Source: Fen-1258 sp964595365 (GTDB lineage Bacteria; Bacteroidota; Ignavibacteria; Ignavibacteriales; Melioribacteraceae). From it: a stretch of DNA of 14,816 bases. Location: the NCBI GenBank assembly GCA_964595365.1, contig CAZQQC010000074.1, positions 1-14,816 on the forward strand. The letters are read 5' to 3'. How positions within the stretch are numbered: the stretch's first letter is position 1; each line of letters begins with the position of its first letter. Under the pieces are notes generated by a model, which had not been told where the DNA came from, made no database searches, and saw nothing but the letters and a program-made list of their open reading frames with translations. Made by a program: the position numbers and the translations under genes. This document shows, piece by piece, positions 8,452-14,772 of the stretch.

Positions 8452-8691
8452 TAGGTACACCACACGAATTCTAAATTTCACCTTTGCAATATGTGATACG
8501 TCCGGGCGAAGTTCTCTACTATGTTATAACTAAAAACGGGACATTAAAAATGTTAGCCAGCTGCAAACTTCGTGATAGAAAGAATATTTTAATTCTTGCC
8601 GTAAAACCAACCACATCTTTTTACAAAAAACCACTGCATACAACATAGTGCCCATCGGTTAAATTAGCATCCGAAATAAAGAGGAACAAAT
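8452..8691 (+). promoter_or_regulatory. structured 240-bp intergenic region with nested inverted repeats
   Basis: The region is non-coding but unusually structured. ACTATGTT (8518-8525) matches AACATAGT (8642-8649) as an inverted pair. CGAAGTT (8507-8513) matches AACTTCG (8566-8572). GTTATAAC (8523-8530) is a perfect palindrome, and ACATT-AAA-AATGT (8541-8553) is a small hairpin. Copy B of the 47-bp element occupies 8597-8643 and overlaps the distal arm. The region ends with GAGG (8681-8684) seven bases before the receiver gene. It may hold a promoter with operators, a structured leader, or the remnant of a folded mobile site. I could not match it to a known RNA family. Confidence 0.35.
8597..8643 (+). 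promoter_or_regulatory. 47-bp duplicated upstream element, copy B
   Basis: This is the second copy of the element at 6541-6587 (38/47 identical, no gaps, counted by hand). It starts TGCCG and ends CACTGCATACAA, and finishes 48 bases before the receiver ATG at 8692. Here the homopolymer centre is broken (ATCTTTTTACAAAAAACC), yet the flanking TGCCG, CAAC-ACAT and CTGCATACAA blocks remain. This argues that the similarity is not only AT-run background. Confidence 0.45.
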
Positions 8692-9084
8692 ATGGTCATT
8701 TTAATTGTAGACGGTTCGGAGAGAGTACGGGAAACATTAGTAAAGTATCTGGAGCTCGAAAAAAAATTTGATCTTGTATTTGAAGCAAGCACTGTAGAAG
8801 AGGCAGAAAAAATTTTGCAAAACATAAAAATTGAAGTAGTACTTCTGGATATTCAGTTATCCGATCAAAGTGGATTGGAATTGGTGAATTATTGCAACCG
8901 GCAACAACATAAACCGACAGTGATACTGTGTTCGAATTACGGAATGCCCCAGTATAAAAGTGTTTACGAAAAATTATCAGTAAATCATTTTTTTGACAAA
9001 TCATCCGAACTGCATGAACTCAAAAAGTTTATAAAAAAAATAATAGCTGACAACAAATATGAACTAAAACAAATTGTCTCTTAA
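8692..9084 (+). CDS. stand-alone response-regulator receiver domain with altered acidic pocket
   Basis: At 130 residues this is a receiver domain with no output domain. The expected phospho-acceptor is Asp53 in VVLLDIQLSDQSG, and the switch lysine is in HFFDKSSEL. The usual acidic pair near the first strand reads VDGSER: Asp7 is kept, but the second acid (equivalent to CheY Asp13, a Mg2+ ligand) is Gly8, with Glu10 nearby. Phosphorylation may therefore be weak or depend on a different metal geometry. The protein is cytosolic. It could act as a phosphate sink or relay, or as a protein-binding adaptor for the upstream kinase. GAGG sits seven bases before the ATG. The lipoprotein gene follows after 28 bases, an unusual partner for a single-domain receiver. 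Confidence 0.88.
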   Translation: MVILIVDGSERVRETLVKYLELEKKFDLVFEASTVEEAEKILQNIKIEVVLLDIQLSDQSGLELVNYCNRQQHKPTVILCSNYGMPQYKSVYEKLSVNHFFDKSSELHELKKFIKKIIADNKYELKQIVS

Positions 9085-9112
9085 CAAAAACAATTTAGGA
9101 AGTGAGGTTAAT

Positions 9113-10138
9113 ATGAAATGGCGATTTAATTTTATTATCGGAACAACATTAGCTGCCGTTATTATTATCATGTCTGGTTGTCAAGATTCAGGCAGTAATC
9201 CGTTGTCGGGGTCAAACAGTTCCAGCCAGTCATTTATTAAGATAATGGAAAAAAGCGCATCGGTCAATTCTTTTAAACCGAACTATAATGAAGAACAGGC
9301 AATGATGCTTGCAGGCGCACTGGGGAAAGAATTATATCCTATTAAGGTAGGCCAGAAAATGAAGCTGGCAGACCAAAGTCTTACTCTTGTTAAAGACAGC
9401 ACTACAGCAACGGGAACTCTTGTTCAAAAATATAACGGGACACTTATCATAGTTGGATCGTTTCAGAAACCCACAATTGGAATAAGCAACCGCGCAGACA
9501 CCACAATTCAAAAACCATTTTCAACAACAATTACGCGCCTGGTAAAATTTCAACGTGTTGCAAATACCGGCAACGACACAACCGATTGGAAAATGGTTGC
9601 TGTCTCACTTCCTAATGGTGGAACAGATAGCTCCGATATACAAATAACCAGAATAACACTGACCGTTCAGGATGGTTCGACAGTGGTGATAGATGATCCG
9701 AATTCATATTTCTTTAATGTGGGTAGCGATAAGGAAGGAGACGATGACGACTACGAAAAATATCGTGAGGGTAAATTTTCAGTTTTTGGCTTCGACTTCG
9801 AATGGCGTGGTTGGAAAGGTCTATTTACATGGTACAAAAAAAATCAACCTATAAAAATCTCCGTTGAAGTTTTAAGTACGTCAGGCGATCCCGATTTCTT
9901 AACCATAACCTACGGAGCTTCAAAAGACGGGAACTTCAGAACGAAGGAAAAATTTGATCTGGTTTCCAGCGTATTAGTAGGCAGTTATTATAAAAAAGTA
10001 TATGAGAGAAATTGGAATACACATTCTTACGCCGGCAGAAAGCATGCTGTTATTAATGCTATGCCGAGATCTGTTGTATACGATACTGATACAATAGTCC
10101 AGGAAAAATCATGGGGAATTCCTTACCGGGTAAAATAG
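9113..10138 (+). CDS. lipoprotein of unknown function
   Basis: The 341-residue protein has a signal peptide and lipobox IMSGC, with the lipid-modified cysteine at residue 23, then a Ser/Gly/Asn-rich tether (QDSGSNPLSGSNSSSQS). The mature part is not recognised. It is beta-rich and carries an acidic patch, GDDDDYEKY, near residues 207-215, that could bind divalent metal. Its second half is aromatic (FGFDFEWRGWKGLFTWYKK), suggestive of a compact domain. I chose ATG 9113 over the in-frame TTG at 9074 because the signal peptide starts there and a GTGAGGT ribosome site lies just upstream. It follows the receiver gene by 28 bases, so the two are probably co-transcribed, and another lipoprotein gene follows 55 bases downstream. 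Confidence 0.87.
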   Translation: MKWRFNFIIGTTLAAVIIIMSGCQDSGSNPLSGSNSSSQSFIKIMEKSASVNSFKPNYNEEQAMMLAGALGKELYPIKVGQKMKLADQSLTLVKDSTTATGTLVQKYNGTLIIVGSFQKPTIGISNRADTTIQKPFSTTITRLVKFQRVANTGNDTTDWKMVAVSLPNGGTDSSDIQITRITLTVQDGSTVVIDDPNSYFFNVGSDKEGDDDDYEKYREGKFSVFGFDFEWRGWKGLFTWYKKNQPIKISVEVLSTSGDPDFLTITYGASKDGNFRTKEKFDLVSSVLVGSYYKKVYERNWNTHSYAGRKHAVINAMPRSVVYDTDTIVQEKSWGIPYRVK

Positions 10139-10193
10139 TGTTTGTTTCATGTAACTGAAAAAATATAGTACAAAACGAAAGGAAAATTATAAA

Positions 10194-11540
10194 ATGAAAA
10201 CAATAATCAAAAGTAGCAATAAATTCTTAGTAAGTCTGGTATTAATAGTTTTGGCATTTTCTTTATCGGCTTGTTCGAAGGATAATAATCCTGTTGACTC
10301 CGGCGGTACATCCAAGGTATCTGGTAGAATAACAACTGTTAACGGAATGCCTAAGTCGTTGGGTAAATCCGGAACGGCAACAGGCAGCCAAAGTGATGTA
10401 CAGGGCGCAACTGTTATTCTGGCACAAGTGCAGGCAGACGGCTCTTTAAAAACTGTTTCAACACAGCCGGTTCAAACCGACACATACGGTAAATTTACTG
10501 TGGAAACAAATCTGAGCAGTGTGAGAAATTTAATTGTTGTTGCTACTCTGGGAACAACCGAATGGAAAGCGATTGTCTCATCTAATGTTCAAAACGGGGT
10601 AACCGTATATGCACCGCCTCTTAGCGCTGAATCTACAACAGAAGCAGAACTCTATATTAAACTTGTGGGCGAAGGCAGTGCGGGCGATATAGATGAATCG
10701 GATCTGAAAATTTTGCTGAACAGCGAAGCTGCTCTGAATATTGGCAGCGATGCAAACGCACAAGCGCAATTCTTAACTGCCATGAAAGCTCAGTACCAGG
10801 CAATAGTAAAAGCATCTCAAAATTCATACTTTGGTTTTACAGCGTTAACCTTTCAAGCTATTTTAAATGCAAAGCATGATGCAGATGCAAAACTTGATGC
10901 CGCAATGTATATGTCCGGCGATACTGAAGATGAAGCCGATAATGACATGAACGATTATGAAGGGACCGTTCTGTCTACATACTCGTCGCAAAATATAAAT
11001 GTTTCCGCATTTGCCGAACTGATGAGAATCGGTCTCACCGCATTTGTTAACTCAACTTCGTCGATGAATGCACAAACGCGACATGTAATTGTTAGAAATT
11101 TTTATAAGCGGTATGCATTTGTTCTCAATTATGCTGTAAAGCAGCAATTTCAATTAGCCGGCGCTTCGAACACTCAAATAAGCGCGGTAGGATCTGCTGG
11201 TGCTACTCTGTTCGGTTCCATCAAGAGCAGTACAGATATAAGTCAAATTACCGAGGCGTTTGTTCAGTATCATTCTTCTGTTGGATCACAATTGAAGGTT
11301 ACTCTGAGTTCTTACTCAACTATAATTGATACAATTGATGCGAGCATTAATGCCGGCGGCGGCGCAAAGGAAGTCTTAACAACGGCATTAAGCGGAAACG
11401 CCTCTATCGATGCAATTATTAATGTATACGTAACATTCTTTACTGCGGTCAAAACGTCGGTTCAGACAACTTTGATAGGCGCATCTTCAACACAGGTAAG
11501 CGCTGTTTCTCAAATATTGATTCTTGCAAATATGAACTAG
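10194..11540 (+). CDS. lipoprotein with carboxypeptidase-regulatory-like beta domain and Ala/Ser-rich helical region
   Basis: The 448-residue protein has a signal peptide with lipobox LSAC (Cys27) and a polar tether. Residues about 40-115 (KVSGRITTVNG, VQGATVILAQVQADGSL, TDTYGKFTVETNL) resemble the carboxypeptidase-regulatory-like/transthyretin-like beta-sandwich common in exported Bacteroidetes proteins. The remainder, about 150-448, is Ala/Ser/Gln-rich and probably helical, with a repeated signature: GASNTQISAV near 322 and GASSTQVSAV at the C-terminus. I recognise no catalytic motif. AAAGGA lies ten bases before the ATG. The gene ends at a strong intrinsic terminator, closing the receiver-lipoprotein-lipoprotein unit. 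A role as a surface scaffold or matrix anchor is inferred only. Confidence 0.85.
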   Translation: MKTIIKSSNKFLVSLVLIVLAFSLSACSKDNNPVDSGGTSKVSGRITTVNGMPKSLGKSGTATGSQSDVQGATVILAQVQADGSLKTVSTQPVQTDTYGKFTVETNLSSVRNLIVVATLGTTEWKAIVSSNVQNGVTVYAPPLSAESTTEAELYIKLVGEGSAGDIDESDLKILLNSEAALNIGSDANAQAQFLTAMKAQYQAIVKASQNSYFGFTALTFQAILNAKHDADAKLDAAMYMSGDTEDEADNDMNDYEGTVLSTYSSQNINVSAFAELMRIGLTAFVNSTSSMNAQTRHVIVRNFYKRYAFVLNYAVKQQFQLAGASNTQISAVGSAGATLFGSIKSSTDISQITEAFVQYHSSVGSQLKVTLSSYSTIIDTIDASINAGGGAKEVLTTALSGNASIDAIINVYVTFFTAVKTSVQTTLIGASSTQVSAVSQILILANMN

Positions 11541-11551
11541 AAAACTAAATG

Positions 11552-11586
11552 ATGGGGTTGGATTTTCTAACCCCATTAAATTTTTT
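11552..11586 (+). terminator. intrinsic terminator after the second lipoprotein
   Basis: ATGGGGTT (11552-11559) pairs perfectly with AACCCCAT (11569-11576) around a nine-base loop, followed by TAAA and TTTTTT at 11581-11586. It starts 12 bases after the stop at 11540. The T-run is itself complementary to an A-run downstream, described separately. Confidence 0.85.
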
Positions 11587-11611
11587 GTAATAAAAAACAT
11601 TACTAAAAAAA
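11581..11611 (+). promoter_or_regulatory. second hairpin using the terminator T-run
   Basis: TTTTTTGTAAT (11581-11591) can pair with ATTACTAAAAAA (11599-11610), leaving one unpaired base and a seven-base loop. It overlaps the T-tract of the preceding terminator and ends just before the AGAGGAGA ribosome site (11613-11620). It could favour readthrough into the repeat-protein gene or act as a reverse-strand terminator. Confidence 0.3.
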
Positions 11612-11628
11612 TAGAGGAGATAGATAAA

Positions 11629-13467
11629 ATGTTGCTAGTGAATAAACAATTTTTGAGAAGACTTGAAAATATTTTCTTACTCATGTTGTTTTCATTTCTG
11701 CTTTGGAGTCCCGTTTCTGCTAAAGCAGACGAAAGCATAGAGCTATCGGGTATTATTCAGGTAAAAACAGATTCCAGCATAACCGTCAATTCTGTTGAGG
11801 TACTGGTCAATTCTTCGACACGAATAACCGATCGTATGCGCGGCACAATTGTGTTCGACAGTCTGAAAGTTGGCAGCTTTGTTCAGGTTGAAGCTGTTTC
11901 AAAACAAAACGGAACTCTCGTTGCTTCGAGTATTCAATTGGTGAATGTAAATTCTACAATTGAAATGGAAGGCTCGATAACTGCACTTACTTCCAATTCG
12001 TTCACTGTAAACGGAACCGAAGTATTTGTCGATTTAAATACAGTTATATACACACAGTACCATGCCTCCCTTAAGTTTTCCGATCTTAAAGTTGGCAACA
12101 AAGTCTCTGTAAAGGCGCTCCTGCAAACGAACAGTACCTATCTTGCTGTATCTGTAATGGTGATTACCAAAAACTCTTATCAAGAAGTCGAGTTTGAAGG
12201 AACCCTTCAAGAAGTAACATCAAATTCTGTAAAAGTGAAAGATACCGTCTTCTTTGTAGACAGTACAACGGTTATTCTTAAAGAGGGAAAAGGCATTATC
12301 ACGATAAGCCAACTAGCAGTAGGAGACAAAGTAGAAATTAGAGGATTCTTAAAATCCGACTCAACCTACTTAGCGCTTATGATAAAAGTAGAAAGCGAGA
12401 ATCGTCCGCAAAAAGTATTGGAACTTGAGGGCTCGATCACTGCAATTTCTTCTAATAATTTTGTTGTAAGCGGCGTAACATGCTATGTCGATTCCAGCAC
12501 AGTGTTCTTTGCCGATGAAGGAATGATGCTCGGCTTTTCCGATCTGCAGGTTGGCGACCGTGTTGAGGTTAAGGCTTTGCTGCAGACTAATGGTACCTAT
12601 ACAGCGCTGAGAGTAAAATTGGAGGGTGATTATTCAAAGAACGAATTTGAACTGGAAGGCTTAATTCAAGCCGTGAGTACAGATAATATTACCGTTGGCG
12701 GATACACTATTTACATTAACTCCCAAACAAAAATCTACAACAGGTTCAAACAAAGCATTGCATTCGGCGATCTAACAGTTGGAACTTACGTCAAGATTAA
12801 AGCTTACGTCCAGGGCAGTAATTACTATGCAAGCTACATCAAAGTAAAGGATAACAGTAAAACCGAAATTCATTTTACCGGCTCTATCGATAACATAAGC
12901 GGCACCACATTAACTGTAAAAGGTACAGTGTTTATCACAGACCAGAACACGGAGTTTCTGGACAACAATAGAAACACGATTACAATAAATGATCTGAAGG
13001 TTGGGCAAATAGTAAGTGTTGAAGCTCTCGTTCAGGGTTCAAATCAATATTATGCTGTTAAAGTTAAGGTGAATGATTACTGGCGCCCGTTTATAGTTGT
13101 CGAAGGAACAATCGATGTATTGACAGCAAATTCATTAACAGTATCTAACAAAACTTTTGTTGTGGATTCAACTACAACCATCAAAGGTAACGGAAACAGT
13201 GTGATCACTTTCTTAAATTTAACCCTCGGCATGAAAGTAGAAGTTAAAGGCGTTTTGGATGTAAACGGTAACTTGATAGCCAAGCTTATCAAAGTTCATT
13301 CGAACAATGAATTCGAAGTTTCCGGCAAGATTAATTCTCTTGGAACAAATCAATTGGTTGTTGCCGGACTCACTTTGTCGACAGATCAAAATACTATCTA
13401 TTATAATGAATTTGATAAAGTGGTTACATTCGATAGTTTGAAGATAAATCAATTTGTAGAAGTATGA
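11629..13467 (+). CDS. DUF5666-like repeat protein, N-terminal part ending at an in-frame TGA
   Basis: These 612 residues hold a signal peptide (NIFLLMLFSFLLWSPVSAKA, cleaved near 33-35) and then tandem ~75-residue beta units starting near residues 37, 111, 186, 262, 339, 413, 488 and 561. Each unit shows the same scheme: EGxI, TVxG or similar, VDxxT, DLxVGxxVxVxA, then a hairpin and an A-x-KV strand. This resembles DUF5666. The frame stops at TGA 13465-13467, inside repeat 8, but stays open for 194 more codons that finish repeat 8 and add repeat 9 and a T9SS sorting tail. A product ending here would be exported through Sec but lack the tail needed to cross the outer membrane by T9SS. AGAGGAGA precedes ATG 11629. 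Function unknown; an extracellular structural or adhesive role is inferred. Confidence 0.85.
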   Translation: MLLVNKQFLRRLENIFLLMLFSFLLWSPVSAKADESIELSGIIQVKTDSSITVNSVEVLVNSSTRITDRMRGTIVFDSLKVGSFVQVEAVSKQNGTLVASSIQLVNVNSTIEMEGSITALTSNSFTVNGTEVFVDLNTVIYTQYHASLKFSDLKVGNKVSVKALLQTNSTYLAVSVMVITKNSYQEVEFEGTLQEVTSNSVKVKDTVFFVDSTTVILKEGKGIITISQLAVGDKVEIRGFLKSDSTYLALMIKVESENRPQKVLELEGSITAISSNNFVVSGVTCYVDSSTVFFADEGMMLGFSDLQVGDRVEVKALLQTNGTYTALRVKLEGDYSKNEFELEGLIQAVSTDNITVGGYTIYINSQTKIYNRFKQSIAFGDLTVGTYVKIKAYVQGSNYYASYIKVKDNSKTEIHFTGSIDNISGTTLTVKGTVFITDQNTEFLDNNRNTITINDLKVGQIVSVEALVQGSNQYYAVKVKVNDYWRPFIVVEGTIDVLTANSLTVSNKTFVVDSTTTIKGNGNSVITFLNLTLGMKVEVKGVLDVNGNLIAKLIKVHSNNEFEVSGKINSLGTNQLVVAGLTLSTDQNTIYYNEFDKVVTFDSLKINQFVEV

Positions 13468-13746
13468 TACATCAAAACCGATGTGAACACCAACCTTGCT
13501 GTCAGAATTGAAATTGAGGGTCAGCCTAATTCGGTTGTCTTCAGTGGTGTTGTAACTTCTTCAACATCGACTAATTTTCAGCTTTCAGTTCCGTCATTCT
13601 CAATAAACAGCAGCACGGTTTTCATTAATTCCTCTTTTACACAAATCCAATCTTCATCAATTCAAACCGGACAAACGGTAAATGTGTGGGCAAGTCAAAG
13701 TCAAAACGGAAGTCTTCAGGCAGTTCAGGTTCAGCAAATTTCGGGC
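11737..13746 (+). repeat. nine tandem DUF5666-like protein repeats, period about 73-77 residues
   Basis: Unit starts fall at residues 37, 111, 186, 262, 339, 413, 488, 561 and 635 counted from ATG 11629 (the last one beyond the TGA). Spacing is 73-77 residues throughout. Units 2 and 4 are the most alike (EGSITA at the start and KALLQTN in the hairpin of both). Units 5 and 6 share a shortened hairpin, VQGSNYY/VQGSNQYY. Nucleotide identity between units is only patchy, so the array is old rather than freshly expanded. Confidence 0.75.
13465..13467 (+). other. in-frame TGA interrupting the DUF5666-like/T9SS gene
   Basis: The codons around it read GAA GTA TGA TAC ATC AAA, in one unbroken frame from 11629 to 14052. 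In the other eight repeats the same position is Glu (1, 6), Lys (2, 4, 5, 7), Arg (3) or Trp (9): VEVK-A, VEIRG, VNVWA. CGA, AGA or TGG to TGA are each single changes. TGA ends several other genes in this window (HIT, thyX, 6773), so wholesale reassignment is excluded. A nonsense mutation, a sequencing error or local readthrough remain possible. Confidence 0.9.
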
Positions 13747-14052
13747 TCCATTACTTCGGTTGACAACGGTAACAAAGAAAGTGTACCAACCACATTTGAA
13801 CTGAAGCAGAATTATCCGAATCCGTTCAATCCTTCTACAAGTATCAGTTTCACTATGGCTAAAACTGAAAACGTAACGTTGAAAATTTTCAACATTATCG
13901 GTCAGGAAGTTGCAACATTAATTAATGGTCAGATGAGTGCCGGTTCTCATCTTGTAACTTTCAATGCTGCTAACCTTGCATCCGGAATTTATTTCTATCA
14001 ATTGAAAGCAGGCAGCCAGATTGCAATTAAAAAAATGGTATTACTCAAATAA
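13468..14052 (+). CDS. C-terminal part of the same protein with T9SS type A sorting domain
   Basis: In frame with the upstream segment, these 194 codons complete repeat 8 (YIKTDVNTNLAVRIEIEG), add repeat 9 and end with a type A T9SS C-terminal signal: NYPNPFNPSTSISF, then LKIFNIIGQEV, SGIYFYQLKAG and IAIKKMVLLK. That tail directs export across the outer membrane and surface attachment or release. The first possible internal start, GTG 13483, has no ribosome site and no signal peptide, so independent synthesis of a useful product is unlikely. The reading frame and family constraint are intact, which argues that the TGA is recent or an error. As one protein the gene would span 11629-14052, about 807 residues. 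A terminator follows 25 bases downstream. Confidence 0.8.
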   Translation, partial: YIKTDVNTNLAVRIEIEGQPNSVVFSGVVTSSTSTNFQLSVPSFSINSSTVFINSSFTQIQSSSIQTGQTVNVWASQSQNGSLQAVQVQQISGSITSVDNGNKESVPTTFELKQNYPNPFNPSTSISFTMAKTENVTLKIFNIIGQEVATLINGQMSAGSHLVTFNAANLASGIYFYQLKAGSQIAIKKMVLLK

Positions 14053-14076
14053 GAATACATTTATTCGAAATTAACT

Positions 14077-14115
14077 GACGGGAGATAAGTGAATACGGCT
14101 TATCTTCCGTCTTTT
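14077..14115 (+). terminator. intrinsic terminator after the T9SS repeat-protein gene
   Basis: GACGGGAGATAAG (14077-14089) pairs with CTTATCTTCCGTC (14099-14111): 13 positions with one G-U, around a nine-base loop, followed by TTTT (14112-14115). It is the strongest terminator in the window and separates the repeat-protein gene from the barrel gene at 14159. Confidence 0.9.
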
Positions 14116-14158
14116 CAAACGTATTCATTTTTTTTCAAAACTATATTGTGGAGTTGTA

Positions 14159-14653
14159 ATGAAATATTTTCTTGTTGTTGTACTTTTTCTAACTGCTGTT
14201 TTTACGGCTCAAAAGTTGGAAGCGCAGAATAAAAAATTCGGATTAGGCGTAATAGTAGGCGAACCGACGGGGTTGAGTGCAAAACTCTGGCTGTCACATG
14301 TTAATGCTTTAGTTTTTGGTTTAGGCTGGTCTGTCGAAGGTTACCGGGTGAATGGTTTTGATCCGGATTACGATCGTGTGACGCGGATAGGTTTTCATGT
14401 TGATTACATCTGGCATTCGTACGATGCAATTGCAGCAAACGGTCAATTCCCATTATACTACGGAATTGGCGGAAGAATAAATACAGGCCCGCCGTACGCA
14501 GGCACGTTTGCTGTTAGAGGTGTTTTAGGAATAGAATGGCTTCCGCATTCAACCCCGCTGGACATTTTTCTTGAAATTGTTCCCACTCTTCAACTTGTGA
14601 GCTCAACCGGTTTCGGCCTCGATGCCGGATTCGGCGCAAGATATTTCTTTTAG
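14159..14653 (+). CDS. small outer-membrane beta-barrel protein
   Basis: The 164-residue protein has a signal peptide (MKYFLVVVLFLTAVFTAQ, cleavage likely after LEAQ near residue 23). Alternating hydrophobic strands follow (FGLGVIVGEPTGLSAKLWLS, ALVFGLGWSVEG, PLYYGIGGRINTG, FAVRGVLGIEWLP, IFLEIVPTLQLV), and it ends in the aromatic strand FGLDAGFGARYFF. A Gly/aromatic strand pattern, short length and C-terminal Phe fit an eight-stranded outer-membrane barrel of the kind annotated as DUF3996-like in related phyla; that family name is tentative. A GGAG tract lies a few bases before the ATG. It follows a strong terminator, so it has its own promoter, possibly in the T/A-run segment at 14112-14150. 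Confidence 0.82.
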   Translation: MKYFLVVVLFLTAVFTAQKLEAQNKKFGLGVIVGEPTGLSAKLWLSHVNALVFGLGWSVEGYRVNGFDPDYDRVTRIGFHVDYIWHSYDAIAANGQFPLYYGIGGRINTGPPYAGTFAVRGVLGIEWLPHSTPLDIFLEIVPTLQLVSSTGFGLDAGFGARYFF

Positions 14654-14722
14654 ATGTTCGGATACCGGGTAGGCTTGTTCCGGTTAGATAAGAATAATAA
14701 AACGTACAGATTATTTTGTTTT

Positions 14723-14738
14723 TTCTGGAATTCCGGAA
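14723..14738. promoter_or_regulatory. near-palindrome upstream of the last gene
   Basis: TTCTGGAATTCCGGAA is a 16-bp palindrome with one mismatched pair (T opposite G), centred about 42 bases before ATG 14773. The position suits an operator overlapping a promoter. No regulator is assigned. Confidence 0.3.
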
Positions 14739-14772
14739 TATACATACTATCAAATAAAACTTAGGAGGATTT

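Noticed and set aside
8507..8649. Integron attC site
   Set aside because: The outer inverted arms are suggestive, but no GTTRRRY/RYYYAAC core pair could be placed at the ends and there is no integrase or cassette series.
9074..9112. Upstream TTG start for the first lipoprotein, overlapping the receiver gene
   Set aside because: It would put 13 polar residues ahead of a normal signal peptide. ATG 9113 has GTGAGGT upstream and gives a standard lipoprotein leader.
13465..13510. Selenocysteine insertion at the in-frame TGA
   Set aside because: No convincing bacterial SECIS-like hairpin follows the TGA. The aligned position in the other repeats is Glu/Lys/Arg/Trp rather than Cys, and an extracellular beta repeat has no redox motif there.
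13483..14052. Independent gene starting at GTG 13483
   Set aside because: No ribosome site or signal peptide precedes it, although it carries a T9SS tail that requires prior Sec export. It is the continuation of the upstream frame.
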